This document shows, one piece after another, positions 25,160 to 34,113 of a stretch of DNA of 64,000 bases. A program made the translations under genes and the position numbers. Positions within the stretch are counted from its first letter, which is position 1; every line of letters starts with the position of its first letter. The notes beneath the pieces are model-generated. The model was not told the DNA's origin and did no database searches. It worked only from the letters and a program-made list of their open reading frames with translations. This DNA comes from JADJPO01 sp963825645 (lineage in GTDB: Bacteria > Actinomycetota > Actinomycetes > Actinomycetales > Kineosporiaceae): the NCBI GenBank assembly GCA_963825645.1, contig CAWGTT010000002.1:186001-250000 (forward strand), given 5' to 3'.

Positions 25160-26137
25160 GTGAGCGAGTCCACATCCGTGCGGACGTCCCCCGCCGGTCC
25201 GAAAGACCCTGCCCAGGAGGTGCTGGCAGCCGGTGCGCTGTGCTGGCGGCGCGGAGCAGACGAGTTGGAAGTGCTCATGGTGCACCGACCGAGGTACGAC
25301 GACTGGTCCTTCCCCAAGGGAAAGCTCGAGGACGACGAGCTGCTGGCGGTGTGCGCGGTCCGCGAGGTGGCCGAGGAGACCGGTGTCGTGGTGCGGCTGG
25401 CGCGGCCGCTGCCCGAGGTGACCTACACCGACCTGAACGGGTTCCCCAAACGGGTGACCTACTGGGCCGCTACACCCGTGCACCGCGGCCGGCGCACCGC
25501 ACCGGAGACCGAGATCGACCAGGTGGCGTGGGTGGGCCTGTCCCGCGTCGCGGACCGGCTGACAGCGGCCGGTGACAAGGTGCCGCTGGACGCCCTGGCC
25601 GGATTGGCGAAGGCCGGGGAGCTGGACACTGCCCCGGTGCTGATCGTCCGGCACGCCACCGCGCGGCCGCGGGACTCCTGGGCCCGCGCCGACGCCGAGC
25701 GTCCCCTGGTCGAGGGCGGACGGCGCCAGGCCACGGCGCTGGTGGCGCTACTGGGGTGCTGGCGGCCGGAGGTCGCGGTCAGCTCGCCGTGGCGGCGCTG
25801 CCTTCAGACCCTGGGCCCCTACGTGGAGCGCAGCGGGATCAAGGTACGCACCAAGGGCGGCCTGTCCGAGCGCGGGTTTCGGCGGAACCCGGGCAAGGCG
25901 GCCAAGCACATCGCTGCGCTCATCGAGCGCGGACGTCCGGCGGTGATGTGCACCCATCGCCCGGTCCTGGCGGGCGTGATGCCCACACTGCGCGCCGACA
26001 CCGTCGAGGCGGCCCGCAGCACAGTGCCCATCCAGGACCCGTACCTGGCCCCCAGCGAGGTCCTGGTCGCCCACGTGGCCCGAGGGCGGCCCAACCGGCC
26101 CGTGGTCGCCGTCGAACGTCACCCGATTCCCCGCTGA
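25160..26137 (+). CDS. mutT1: MutT1-like Nudix hydrolase / histidine phosphatase
   Basis: Two-domain protein of 325 residues. The N-terminal Nudix domain (about 20-150) contains GKLEDDELLAVCAVREVAEETGV, close to the Nudix box. The C-terminal histidine phosphatase domain begins with LIVRHATARPRDSW. This pairing matches mycobacterial MutT1 (Rv2985), which acts on 8-oxo-GTP products and diadenosine polyphosphates. The GTG start is three bases after the ppk stop, as in the ppk-mutT1 gene pair of M. tuberculosis. Confidence 0.92.
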   Translation: MSESTSVRTSPAGPKDPAQEVLAAGALCWRRGADELEVLMVHRPRYDDWSFPKGKLEDDELLAVCAVREVAEETGVVVRLARPLPEVTYTDLNGFPKRVTYWAATPVHRGRRTAPETEIDQVAWVGLSRVADRLTAAGDKVPLDALAGLAKAGELDTAPVLIVRHATARPRDSWARADAERPLVEGGRRQATALVALLGCWRPEVAVSSPWRRCLQTLGPYVERSGIKVRTKGGLSERGFRRNPGKAAKHIAALIERGRPAVMCTHRPVLAGVMPTLRADTVEAARSTVPIQDPYLAPSEVLVAHVARGRPNRPVVAVERHPIPR

Positions 26138-26220
26138 GCTCACGTTCGGCAACCGTTCGACACCGCTGCGCGCCGAGACGTGACCGAGGCGACAACGTTT
26201 GCACCGAGCCGATATCGGCC

Positions 26221-26275
26221 GTTCACCCGCCGTGCACCCGCACACCGCCTGACGTCAGTCGAGCCTACCTAGCGT
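26221..26275 (+). promoter_or_regulatory. PHO box and candidate promoter of pstSCAB
   Basis: Two adjacent 11-base units, GTTCACCCGCC (26221-26231) and GTGCACCCGCA (26232-26242), match the PhoP/RegX3 direct-repeat pattern at the correct period. CTGACG (26249-26254) and TAGCGT (26270-26275) with a 15-base spacer are a possible -35/-10 just downstream. Start of transcription would be near 26282, leaving about a 105-base leader. This is the strongest phosphate-regulon site in the window. Confidence 0.75.
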
Positions 26276-26386
26276 GCAGAGCGACGGTCGGCCGCCGTGC
26301 GCGGCGCCGTGCCCGTCCGACCCGGCCCGCCAAGCGGCGGGCTGCCGAGATACCCGTGACCTACTTCTCGAGAGGGACAGCATCCC

Positions 26387-27487
26387 GTGAGGACCACTCG
26401 GACCACAGCACTGGCCGTTCTCGCCATGTCCGGCGCGCTCGGACTGGCCGGCTGTGGCAGCGACGACAACACCACGACCTCCGGCGCGGGCTCGACCAGC
26501 GCCACCTCCATCGAGAACTGCCCGTCGGGCACGCTGAGAGCGGAGGGGTCGTCGGCCCAGAAGAACGCGATCGAGCAGGTGATCTCCTCGTTCCAGACCG
26601 CCTGCCCCGACGCCACCGTCAACTACAACCCGACCGGCTCCGGCGCAGGCGTCAAGCAGTTCCTCGCCGGACAGGTCGACTTCGGCGGGTCGGACTCCGC
26701 CCTCAAGCCCGAGGAGGCCACCGAGGCCGAGAAGGTCTGCGCCTCACCGGCGTGGAACCTGCCCATGGTCACCGGTCCGATCGCGATCGCGTACAACCTG
26801 CCCGGCGTGGACAAGCTGGTCCTCTCCTCCGACGTCGCCGCGCAGATCTTCGACGGCAAGATCACCAAGTGGGACGACCCGGCCATTACCGCGCTCAACT
26901 CCGGCGTGAGCCTGCCGGCCACCAATATCGCCGTGTACTTCCGCTCGGATGAGTCCGGCACCACCGACAACTTCCAGAAGTACCTGTCCGCGGCGGCGCC
27001 GTCCGCCTGGACCCTCGAGGCGGGCAAGTCGTGGAAGGGCCCGACCGGCGAGGGCAAGGAGAAGTCCTCCGGCGTCGCGAGTGCGGTCAAGGCACAGGAG
27101 GGCGGTATCACCTACGTCGAGTGGTCCTACGCCCAGCAGAACGACCTCGGCGTCGCCTGGGTCGACAACGGGGGCGGCGCTGTGGAGCTGACGGGCGAGT
27201 CGGTCGGAAAGATGATCGCCACCGCCAAGCAGGTCGGCACCGGCAACGACCTCGCCCTCGACCTCGACTACGCCACCAAGGAACCCGGCGCCTACCCGAT
27301 CAACCTGGTGACCTACGAGATCGTCTGCTCGACGTACTCCGACGCGGCCAAAGGCGCCTTCGTCAAAGCGTTCCTGACGCACTTCGCCTCCCCGGAGATC
27401 CAGTCCGGTCTGCAGGAGCTCGGCTACGCTCCGCTTCCCGCCGAGGTGGACACCAAGGTCAACACCGCGATCGACGCGATCGGCTGA
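26387..27487 (+). CDS. pstS: phosphate ABC transporter substrate-binding lipoprotein PstS
   Basis: Lipoprotein of 366 residues that captures phosphate outside the membrane. Signal peptide with lipobox LAGC ending at Cys23, then phosphate-contact segments AEGSSAQKNAIEQ, NPTGSGAGVKQF, DFGGSDSAL and RSDESGTTDNFQKYL. The start is a GTG. It is the first gene of pstSCAB (4-base gap to pstC) and carries a PHO box upstream. Confidence 0.97.
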   Translation: MRTTRTTALAVLAMSGALGLAGCGSDDNTTTSGAGSTSATSIENCPSGTLRAEGSSAQKNAIEQVISSFQTACPDATVNYNPTGSGAGVKQFLAGQVDFGGSDSALKPEEATEAEKVCASPAWNLPMVTGPIAIAYNLPGVDKLVLSSDVAAQIFDGKITKWDDPAITALNSGVSLPATNIAVYFRSDESGTTDNFQKYLSAAAPSAWTLEAGKSWKGPTGEGKEKSSGVASAVKAQEGGITYVEWSYAQQNDLGVAWVDNGGGAVELTGESVGKMIATAKQVGTGNDLALDLDYATKEPGAYPINLVTYEIVCSTYSDAAKGAFVKAFLTHFASPEIQSGLQELGYAPLPAEVDTKVNTAIDAIG

Positions 27488-27491
27488 GCAT

Positions 27492-28499
27492 ATGAGCTCA
27501 GTGACCGACGCCTCGGCGCTCGGCGGCTCCCCGGCCCCCGGCAGCGGCCCACCGCTGTCGCAGGGCCGGGGGACCGGTCGGCTCGGTGACCGGATCTTCG
27601 GTGGCGCGGCGCAAGGGTCAGGCATCATCGTCGTCGCCCTGGTCACCCTGATCGGCGTCTTCCTGGTGTCCCAGGCGATCCCGTCGCTGCTCAAGAACCA
27701 GGCGAACTTCCTGACCTCCAGAGAATGGCAGGTCGCCGGTGACAACCCACGCTTCGGAATCCTCGAGCTGCTCTGGACCACCGTCACCGCGTCGATGATC
27801 GCGATGATCCTCGCCGTGCCGGTCGGCGTCGGCGTGGCGCTGTTCATCACCGAGTACGCGCCGCGCTGGCTGAGCCGGCCCGCAGCCAGCCTGGTCGACC
27901 TGCTGGCCGCCGTCCCCTCGATCGTCTACGGCCTCTGGGGGCTGCTCGTCGTCCGGCCGGTGATCGCACCGGTCGAGCGGTTCCTGTCTGACACTCTCGG
28001 CGGGGTCGTCCCGCTGTTCGCCCCGACCGGCATCACCGGCGGGACGATCTTCTTCATCGGCATCGTCCTGGCGATCATGATCCTGCCTATCGTCACCGCC
28101 ATCTCCCGCGAGGTGTTCGCCCAGACACCCCTGCCGCACAAGGAGGGGGCGCTCGCCCTGGGCGCCACCCAGTGGGAGATGATCCGCACCGCCGTGCTGC
28201 CGTTCGGCCGGCCCGGCGTGATCAGCGCGGCGATGCTGGCCCTGGGCCGGGCCCTCGGCGAGACGATCGCGGTGACGTTCATCGTCTCCACCCTGGCCCG
28301 CGGCACCGACTGGACCTCGTCGCTGTTCAACGGCGGGGAGACCTTCGCCTCCCGGATCGCGAACAACGCCGCCGAGTTCGACTCGCCGCAGAAGACCGGC
28401 GCGTTCATCGCGGCCGGCCTGGTGCTCTTCGTCCTGACTTTCATCGTCAACGCGATCGCCCGTATCGTCATCGAGCGCAGGAAGGCTTTCAGCGAATGA
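27492..28499 (+). CDS. pstC: phosphate ABC transporter permease PstC
   Basis: Inner-membrane permease of 335 residues. About six transmembrane helices follow a roughly 40-residue N-terminal tail. The MetI-type coupling loop EGALALGATQWEMIRTAVLPFGRPG (about 218-242) contacts PstB. It pairs with PstA to form the channel. The stop overlaps the pstA start by ATGA. Confidence 0.96.
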   Translation: MSSVTDASALGGSPAPGSGPPLSQGRGTGRLGDRIFGGAAQGSGIIVVALVTLIGVFLVSQAIPSLLKNQANFLTSREWQVAGDNPRFGILELLWTTVTASMIAMILAVPVGVGVALFITEYAPRWLSRPAASLVDLLAAVPSIVYGLWGLLVVRPVIAPVERFLSDTLGGVVPLFAPTGITGGTIFFIGIVLAIMILPIVTAISREVFAQTPLPHKEGALALGATQWEMIRTAVLPFGRPGVISAAMLALGRALGETIAVTFIVSTLARGTDWTSSLFNGGETFASRIANNAAEFDSPQKTGAFIAAGLVLFVLTFIVNAIARIVIERRKAFSE

Positions 28500-29461
28500 C
28501 ATCCGCCCACGTCCCCACGCGCGGGACGGCCCGCGGGTCGGAGGTGCGTGTGCGCGACGCCGACATCGACACACCACGGTCCAGCCCTCGGCTCGATCTG
28601 GCCGCCGAGGGCACTGCGCGCAAGGTGCGAGACATCATCGCCCGCGTCGTGATGTGGGCCTCATTCGGTGTGGCCATGATTCCCCTGGTCTGGATCCTGT
28701 GGACGGTGGTCAGCAAGGGGCTCTCCCTGTTGACCGTCAGCACCTGGTGGACCAACTCCCAGCGCAACATCACCGCCTCCCAGACCGGCGGCGGCGCCGT
28801 CCATGCCATCCAGGGCACGTTGATCCAGGGGGCGGTGACCGCGTCGATCTCAGTGCCGATCGGGATCTTCACCGCCATCTACCTGGTCGAGTACGGTCGC
28901 GGCGCGCTCGCCAGGGCGGTCTCCTTCATGGTCGACATCCTCAGCGGGGTGCCGTCGATCGTCGCGGCGCTGTTCATCTACGCGGTATGGGTGACCACGT
29001 TCGGGTTCCAGCGGGTCGGCTTCGCGGTCTGCTTGGCGCTGGTTCTGCTGATGATCCCGGTGATCGTTCGCTCCACCGAGGAAATGCTCAAGCTGGTGCC
29101 GAACGAGCTGCGTGAGGCGTCGTTCGCCCTGGGCGTGCCGAAGTGGGTGACCATCTCCAAGATCGTCCTGCCGACCGCCTTCTCGGGCATCGTCACCGGC
29201 GTGCTGCTGGGCCTGGCCCGGGTGATGGGTGAGACCGCACCGCTGCTGATCCTCGGCCCGTACACCAAGAACATCGCGACCAACCTGTTCTCCGGCTACA
29301 TGCCCACCCTGCCCACCATGATCAACCAGGACCGGACCGAGACCGGGCTCGCCTCGGCCGTGGAACGGATGTGGGCGACCGCGCTCACCCTGATCCTGCT
29401 CGTGCTGGTGCTCAACCTGGCCGGCCGGCTGATCGCCCGGTACGGCTCGGTGAAGGTATGA
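28496..29461 (+). CDS. pstA: phosphate ABC transporter permease PstA
   Basis: Inner-membrane permease of 321 residues. A roughly 45-residue cytoplasmic N-terminus is followed by six predicted helices and the coupling loop LREASFALGVPKWVTISKIVLP. The SGVPSIVAALFIYA segment is typical of PstA. The start is fixed by the ATGA overlap with pstC. A 58-base gap separates it from pstB. Confidence 0.96.
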   Translation: MTSAHVPTRGTARGSEVRVRDADIDTPRSSPRLDLAAEGTARKVRDIIARVVMWASFGVAMIPLVWILWTVVSKGLSLLTVSTWWTNSQRNITASQTGGGAVHAIQGTLIQGAVTASISVPIGIFTAIYLVEYGRGALARAVSFMVDILSGVPSIVAALFIYAVWVTTFGFQRVGFAVCLALVLLMIPVIVRSTEEMLKLVPNELREASFALGVPKWVTISKIVLPTAFSGIVTGVLLGLARVMGETAPLLILGPYTKNIATNLFSGYMPTLPTMINQDRTETGLASAVERMWATALTLILLVLVLNLAGRLIARYGSVKV

Positions 29462-29519
29462 GCCCCCTTCCGAGCACCGCCTCCCCTGCCGCCCCGCACC
29501 CGGAAAGCGACTGCTAGCC

Positions 29520-30296
29520 ATGGCCAAGCGCATCGACATCTCCGACCTGGACATCTACTACGGGGACTTCAAGGCCGTGGAGGGCGTCTCGATGAGCGTG
29601 GAGCCGCGCTCGGTCACCGCGTTCATCGGTCCGTCCGGCTGCGGCAAGTCCACCGTGCTGCGCACCCTGAACCGCCTGCACGAGGTGATCCGCGGCGGCC
29701 GGATCGACGGCACGGTGCTGCTCGACGGGGAGGACCTGTACGCCCCCGACCGTGACCCGGTCTCCGTGCGTCGCACCATCGGCATGGTGTTCCAGCGGCC
29801 CAACCCGTTCCCGACGATGTCGATCTATGACAATGTCGTGGCCGGCCTGAAGCTCAACGGTGTCAAGGGGTCCAAGACCCTGGACGACGCCGCCGAGGCC
29901 GCGCTGCGAGGTGCCAACCTGTGGGAAGAGGTCAAGGACCGGCTGAAGAAGCCCGGCGCAGGCCTGTCCGGCGGGCAGCAGCAGCGGCTGTGCATCGCCC
30001 GGGCGATCGCGGTGCGTCCCCAGGTGCTGCTCATGGACGAGCCGTGCTCGGCCCTCGACCCGATCTCCACCCTGGCGATCGAGGACCTGATCGATGAGCT
30101 CAAGTCCGAGTACACGATCGTCATCGTCACGCACAACATGCAGCAGGCGGCCCGGGTCTCCGACCGAACGGCGTTCTTCAACCTCGCCGCGACCGGCAAG
30201 CCCGGCAAGCTGGTCGAGATCGGCGACACCCGGACCATCTTCAGCAACCCCAGTGAGAAGGCCACCGAGGACTACATCAGCGGTCGCTTCGGCTGA
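29520..30296 (+). CDS. pstB: phosphate ABC transporter ATPase PstB
   Basis: ATP-binding subunit of 258 residues: Walker A GPSGCGKST, ABC signature LSGGQQQRLCIARAIA, Walker B VLLMDEPCSALDP and the switch histidine in VIVTHNMQQAARV. It energises phosphate import through PstC/PstA. It is the last gene of the operon; transcription runs into the repeat/hairpin region at 30302-30407. Confidence 0.97.
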   Translation: MAKRIDISDLDIYYGDFKAVEGVSMSVEPRSVTAFIGPSGCGKSTVLRTLNRLHEVIRGGRIDGTVLLDGEDLYAPDRDPVSVRRTIGMVFQRPNPFPTMSIYDNVVAGLKLNGVKGSKTLDDAAEAALRGANLWEEVKDRLKKPGAGLSGGQQQRLCIARAIAVRPQVLLMDEPCSALDPISTLAIEDLIDELKSEYTIVIVTHNMQQAARVSDRTAFFNLAATGKPGKLVEIGDTRTIFSNPSEKATEDYISGRFG

Positions 30297-30301
30297 CCCC
30301 A

Positions 30302-30373
30302 CCCCGAGCGGGCACGGCTCCCCGAGCGGGCACGGCTCCCCGAGCGGGCACGGCTCCCCGAGCGGGCACGGCG
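30302..30373. repeat. 18-bp tandem repeat, four copies, after pstB
   Basis: Four consecutive units of CCCCGAGCGGGCACGGCT at 30302-30319, 30320-30337, 30338-30355 and 30356-30373; only the last base of unit four differs. The perfect identity suggests recent expansion. The GGGCAC core recurs in the adjoining hairpin, so array and terminator may have arisen together. It is not CRISPR because there are no spacers. Confidence 0.9.
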
Positions 30374-30407
30374 TGACGTTGTGCCCGCTAGACGGGCACA
30401 ACGTCAC
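30373..30407. terminator. bidirectional hairpin between pstB and pit
   Basis: GTGACGTTGTGCCCG (30373-30387) and CGGGCACAACGTCAC (30393-30407) form a perfect 15-bp stem with a 5-base loop. A third partial arm GTTGTGCCC follows directly. It lies between the convergent pstB (ends 30296) and pit (stop at 30440), so it probably stops both transcripts. There is no U-run, as is common for high-GC terminators. Confidence 0.75.
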
Positions 30408-30439
30408 GTTGTGCCCACCGGGGGTGGGCGCAACTCCAC

Positions 30440-31465
30440 TCAACCGAGCGCCCGGCCCACCAGAACGAGGATCGCGGCGGCGGCGAACGTGGCCACCGGG
30501 GTCAACAGAGCCGCCACCAGCACCGTGCGCACGACGCCCCAACGGACCGCCCGCAGCCCGCGCGTCGAACCGGTCCCGACGATCGAGGCGATCACGGTAT
30601 GGGTGGTCGACACCGGTACTCCGACCACGCCCGCCGAGACGTAGAGCACTGCCGACGCCACGCCCTCGGCGACGAAGCCGTTGACCGGGTTCATCCGGAC
30701 CAGCCTGCGGGACATGGTCCGAATGATCCGCCAGCCGCCGGCCAGCGTGCCCAGCCCGAGCGCGACGGCCACGCCGATCCGCACCAGCCCGGGCACCGTG
30801 CCGTCCGAGCCGAAGCCACCCGCAGCGTCCAGGGCGTCGTCCAGGTAGCCCGCGCTGCCGAGGGCGATTACGAGCACCCCCATCGTCTTCTGACCGTCCT
30901 GCAGGCCGTGCCCGACCGACATCGACGCGGCGCTGACGGCCTGGGCCATCCGGAACCCCCGGATCGCCGGCCCGTGCGCCGCGTCGCGGAACAGGCGCTG
31001 GGTCACGAACATCACCGACCAGGCGCCGGCGAAACCGACCAGCGGCGAGAGCAGCATGGGGAGGACGACCCAGGTCAGCACCAGGCCCCAGTCGGGCCCG
31101 GCACCGGCGGCGAGCCCCGCACCGGCGAGCGCCCCGAGCACGGCGTGCCAGGACGACGTCGGCAGGCCGAACCACCAGGTGAGCAGGTTCCAGCCCAATG
31201 CGGCGAGGAGGGCGGCCAGCACGACGCCGGGCCCATGGTTGCCGGCCGGCGCCTGGGTCAGGCGCGTGGCGATCTCCATGGCGATCCGCACCCCGAGCAG
31301 CGCGCCGATCACGTTCAGCCCCGCCGACATCACCAGGGCCACCCGGGGCGTCAGCGCGCCGGTACTCAGCGAGGTGGCCACGGCGTTGGCAGCGTCGTGC
31401 ATGCCGTTCGACCAGGCGAAGACCAGGCCGACCAGCATCGCCAGGACGACGACCGCCAGGTCCAC
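30440..31465 (-). CDS. pit: low-affinity inorganic phosphate transporter Pit
   Basis: Pit-family symporter of about 341 residues with roughly ten membrane helices. Signature repeats are GMHDAANAVATSLSTGALTP near the N-terminus and NPVNGFVAEGVASAVLY with GVPVSTTHTVIASIVG in the second half; MSVGHGLQDGQKTMG is also typical. A GTG start is used because it places the first helix at the N-terminus and leaves 7 bases to the DUF47 gene. It is convergent with the high-affinity pst operon. Confidence 0.95.
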   Translation of the reverse strand: MDLAVVVLAMLVGLVFAWSNGMHDAANAVATSLSTGALTPRVALVMSAGLNVIGALLGVRIAMEIATRLTQAPAGNHGPGVVLAALLAALGWNLLTWWFGLPTSSWHAVLGALAGAGLAAGAGPDWGLVLTWVVLPMLLSPLVGFAGAWSVMFVTQRLFRDAAHGPAIRGFRMAQAVSAASMSVGHGLQDGQKTMGVLVIALGSAGYLDDALDAAGGFGSDGTVPGLVRIGVAVALGLGTLAGGWRIIRTMSRRLVRMNPVNGFVAEGVASAVLYVSAGVVGVPVSTTHTVIASIVGTGSTRGLRAVRWGVVRTVLVAALLTPVATFAAAAILVLVGRALG

Positions 31466-31472
31466 GAACGGC

Positions 31473-32090
31473 TCAGCTCTCCGTGATGACCACGGTCTGG
31501 ATGGTGTCGGCCACTGCATCCAGTGCATCGACGACCCGCCGCAGCGCACCGGCCACCTCGGCATAGCGGACCAGCGCCGCCGGGTCGGTGACAGTCGTGG
31601 TCACGTCGAGCAGTAGCCGGCGATGCGCCTGCCCGGACTGCTTGACGAGCACGGTCAGCTCGATCCACCGAGCCGAGAGCGGGCCTGGGTCGCCGAGCCG
31701 CGGCACGCTGGCACCGACGATCTCCGCGGCGCGCATGATCAGCTGCACCAGCTCAGCCGTGCGTGGCGGCAGCTCACCGATCCGCAGTACGTCCATGGTG
31801 TCGGCGACCGCGGCGATCCGGGCCGTCGCGCGGCGGAGCGCCCAGCAGAGCCGGAACAGGTCGGACCGGTCGAAGGGTGTGACGAACGAGGCGGCCAAAG
31901 CGCGCAGCACGGCGTGCGCGGCGGCCTCGGCCGCGTGATCGGCCTCCTCGATCAGCCGGACGGCGGCGCCCCGCGCCTCGACGACCGGGTCGAGCAGCTC
32001 CCCGAGGTGACCCGCTGCCGTCGCCAGATGACCGGCCAGCTCGGCCAGCGGCTCACCGACACTGGACTCGTCGCGGCGCACCCGGAACAC
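31473..32090 (-). CDS. DUF47/PhoU-like Pit accessory protein
   Basis: All-helical protein of 205 residues of the DUF47 (UPF0111) family, structurally related to PhoU. It typically sits next to pit genes and is thought to modulate Pit activity. Seen: LIEEADHAAEAAAHAVLRAL, then FVTPFDRSDLFRLCWALR, the family hallmark. The GTG start lies 11 bases after the metallophosphoesterase stop, indicating one transcript MPE-DUF47-pit. Confidence 0.9.
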   Translation of the reverse strand: MFRVRRDESSVGEPLAELAGHLATAAGHLGELLDPVVEARGAAVRLIEEADHAAEAAAHAVLRALAASFVTPFDRSDLFRLCWALRRATARIAAVADTMDVLRIGELPPRTAELVQLIMRAAEIVGASVPRLGDPGPLSARWIELTVLVKQSGQAHRRLLLDVTTTVTDPAALVRYAEVAGALRRVVDALDAVADTIQTVVITES

Positions 32091-32101
32091 AACCGCACAC
32101 G

Positions 32102-33832
32102 CTACCCGTCCGAGCTGCTCGGCCCCGGGGAGGGGACCACCTGCCCCGCCCCCTCGTCGTCCGGCGGTGGCTCGCGCAGCACCGTGCGCTTAACCGTCGC
32201 CGACGCGAGGCCGAACCCGCCGACGGTGACCTCGTCATAGGCGAGGACCTGGCCGGCGCGGGGCCCGCTGCGGGCGAAGTACAGCAGCGTCGCCGACAGC
32301 GGCAACGGTTCGCCCTCCAGGATCGCCCCGAAGTCCGCCGAGATGCCCGCGCCGCCGGTGGTGCCCTCGCGCATCACCGTGGTCCCGCTCACGTCGGTCG
32401 TCACGTCCCGGCTGTGGAAGTGCCCGGTCAGCACCAGCGGAACGTGGCCGTACAGCGGGGGGACGGCGTAGGGCTCGTGGACGGCGGCGATCGTCACGGG
32501 CCGGTCGGGGTTCTGCTCGTTCCAGGCCGTGATCGTGTCGGCGAGCCGGAGGCCCGCGATCACCTGCGGGTCGGACGGCGACGCCACGTCGTTGGTGGGC
32601 GGCAACGACGGGGACGGCCCGGGCACCGGAACCGACGACACCGGCTGCGACGCCTCGATCGACGCCGCCCCCGAGCCGGACGGCGAGGCCGAGGCCCGCT
32701 GGGTCACGGCGGAGCGGGTCACGGAGGCGGCGCCGTCCGGGGTGAACAGGGGGTCGCCGATGCCGGCGATCACGACACCCTCCACCTCCGCGACGGCGCC
32801 GTCGAGGACCACGGCATTGGGGTTGCGGGCGATCACCGCCTCGGTACGACGCGAGTCGTGGTTGCCGCGCACGAACACGTAGGGCACGTCGACCTGCCTG
32901 ATCCAGGACAGCGTGGAGGACTCGACGTCGGTCCCCCAGGTGGTGATGTCGCCGGTGTCGACGACCAGGTTCACGTTGAAGTCCCGGACCAGGCGCTGGG
33001 TCAGGTCGAAGCCGAGTGGGCTCAGGTGCAGGTCGCTGACGTGCAGCACCGTGACGATCTCGTTGTCCTGGTTGGGGTCGACCACCGGCAGCCGCCCGCT
33101 CATCGCGTACAGCGTGGTGACGGCCTGGACGATCGAGGCGACGCCGGCCCGGTAGTTCTGCAGCCGCTGCAGGAGGCTCCCGGCTTGAACGGCGACGTAG
33201 GGGGCCTGGCTGAGCAGGCCGGAGAACTGAGGCTGGGCGAACCGGTCGGGGGCGAAGGAGACCACCGTGCTCGCGGTGAGCGAGACGAGCAGCACGGTCA
33301 CGGTCCCGGCGACCACGCCGATCCGCCGCCACCGGGTGCGGTACACCAGCACCGCGAGAAGGCCCGCGCCGAGCAGCGAGCACCCGGCAGACCACAAGGC
33401 GGCCTCGGCCGCGGCCTGCCGCAGCTCCTCGGGTGCCGTGGTCTCGAGCGACTCCAGGGCCGCCGGCGAGTCGATCAGGGCACGGGCACCGGCCAGGTCG
33501 ACGGTGGCGATCCGGGCCTCGACGGCGACCGGCGTCCAATGGGTGGCGAAGGAGACCTCCCCCGCCGGGGGCAGCAGCACCTTCACCCCGGGGTCGAGGC
33601 TCGGTCGCACCCGGACCTGTGCTTCGAACGGACCGACATGGGTGGTCACAGGTGGCGCCAGCGCCGCACCGACGGCCGATCCGGCGAGCGCCACAGCCAG
33701 CAGGCCGAGAGCGCGCAGCACCCACGTTCTCAGGCGGCGCAGGTCGACCGCGCGGGCGCGGTCGGCGTGCCCGTCGGGGGCTGGCGTCGGCTCGTCCAAG
33801 GTAGGCCTATCACTCGGTCGACCTGTCGGCAC
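32102..33832 (-). CDS. membrane-anchored metallophosphoesterase
   Basis: Protein of 576 residues. Three hydrophobic segments (about 36-62, 143-163, 170-192) precede a calcineurin-like metallophosphoesterase domain with all metal-ligand blocks: HVSDLHLSP, VVDTGDITTWG, VRGNHDSRR and VLTGHFHSRD. A Ser/Pro-rich insert (about 385-425) splits the domain. The phosphatase probably faces outward. It heads an operon with DUF47 and Pit, so releasing phosphate for uptake by Pit is a reasonable inference. The exact GTG start is uncertain. Confidence 0.87.
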   Translation of the reverse strand: MPTGRPSDRPTLDEPTPAPDGHADRARAVDLRRLRTWVLRALGLLAVALAGSAVGAALAPPVTTHVGPFEAQVRVRPSLDPGVKVLLPPAGEVSFATHWTPVAVEARIATVDLAGARALIDSPAALESLETTAPEELRQAAAEAALWSAGCSLLGAGLLAVLVYRTRWRRIGVVAGTVTVLLVSLTASTVVSFAPDRFAQPQFSGLLSQAPYVAVQAGSLLQRLQNYRAGVASIVQAVTTLYAMSGRLPVVDPNQDNEIVTVLHVSDLHLSPLGFDLTQRLVRDFNVNLVVDTGDITTWGTDVESSTLSWIRQVDVPYVFVRGNHDSRRTEAVIARNPNAVVLDGAVAEVEGVVIAGIGDPLFTPDGAASVTRSAVTQRASASPSGSGAASIEASQPVSSVPVPGPSPSLPPTNDVASPSDPQVIAGLRLADTITAWNEQNPDRPVTIAAVHEPYAVPPLYGHVPLVLTGHFHSRDVTTDVSGTTVMREGTTGGAGISADFGAILEGEPLPLSATLLYFARSGPRAGQVLAYDEVTVGGFGLASATVKRTVLREPPPDDEGAGQVVPSPGPSSSDG

Positions 33833-34113
33833 GTCATCGTCGGCGGGCGGGGCGAGAACGCCGCCCCGGCCGTGGCCGGGGCGGCGACCCGCGATACAGA
33901 CTTCGGACCGGGAGCGCCTCTCGGCGCGGGGGCCGCTCGGAGCGGCTGTTCATGGAGCCCGGGGCTACCGCGGTCCGTCGTCTGGTGAGACCCCGAAAGG
34001 TGTCACCGGTGGTGCCCAACACGGTCACCGTCGTCCATGTTCCCCGAGCCGTGAGGATTTCGGTAGGGCACCACTCGATGAGGTGGGAAAACCGTCTCTT
34101 CGGCGGACAGCGG
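33833..34113. other. 281-base intergenic region without a convincing gene
   Basis: Contains a perfect 13-base inverted repeat (33859-33871 / 33874-33886) and an AT-richer stretch around 33990-34105. Short open frames on both strands lack ribosome-binding sites and family resemblance. The two flanking genes point the same way (minus). Confidence 0.5.
33859..33886 (-). terminator. GC-rich hairpin upstream of the metallophosphoesterase
   Basis: CGCCGCCCCGGCC and GGCCGGGGCGGCG separated by two bases form a very stable stem. It most likely ends a leftward transcript from 34114-34812, but it is about 230 bases beyond that stop. No U-run follows. Confidence 0.45.

Noticed and set aside
22856..25654. 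932-codon open frame on the minus strand
   Set aside because: Complete antisense shadow of ppk and mutT1, which both carry unmistakable catalytic motifs.
30302..30373. possible CRISPR array
   Set aside because: Units are only 18 bases and directly adjacent with no spacers; no cas genes nearby.
29514..31175. 553-codon open frame on the minus strand containing PLGEPC repeats
   Set aside because: Antisense to pstB and out of frame with pit; the protein repeats are just the translated 18-bp tandem array.
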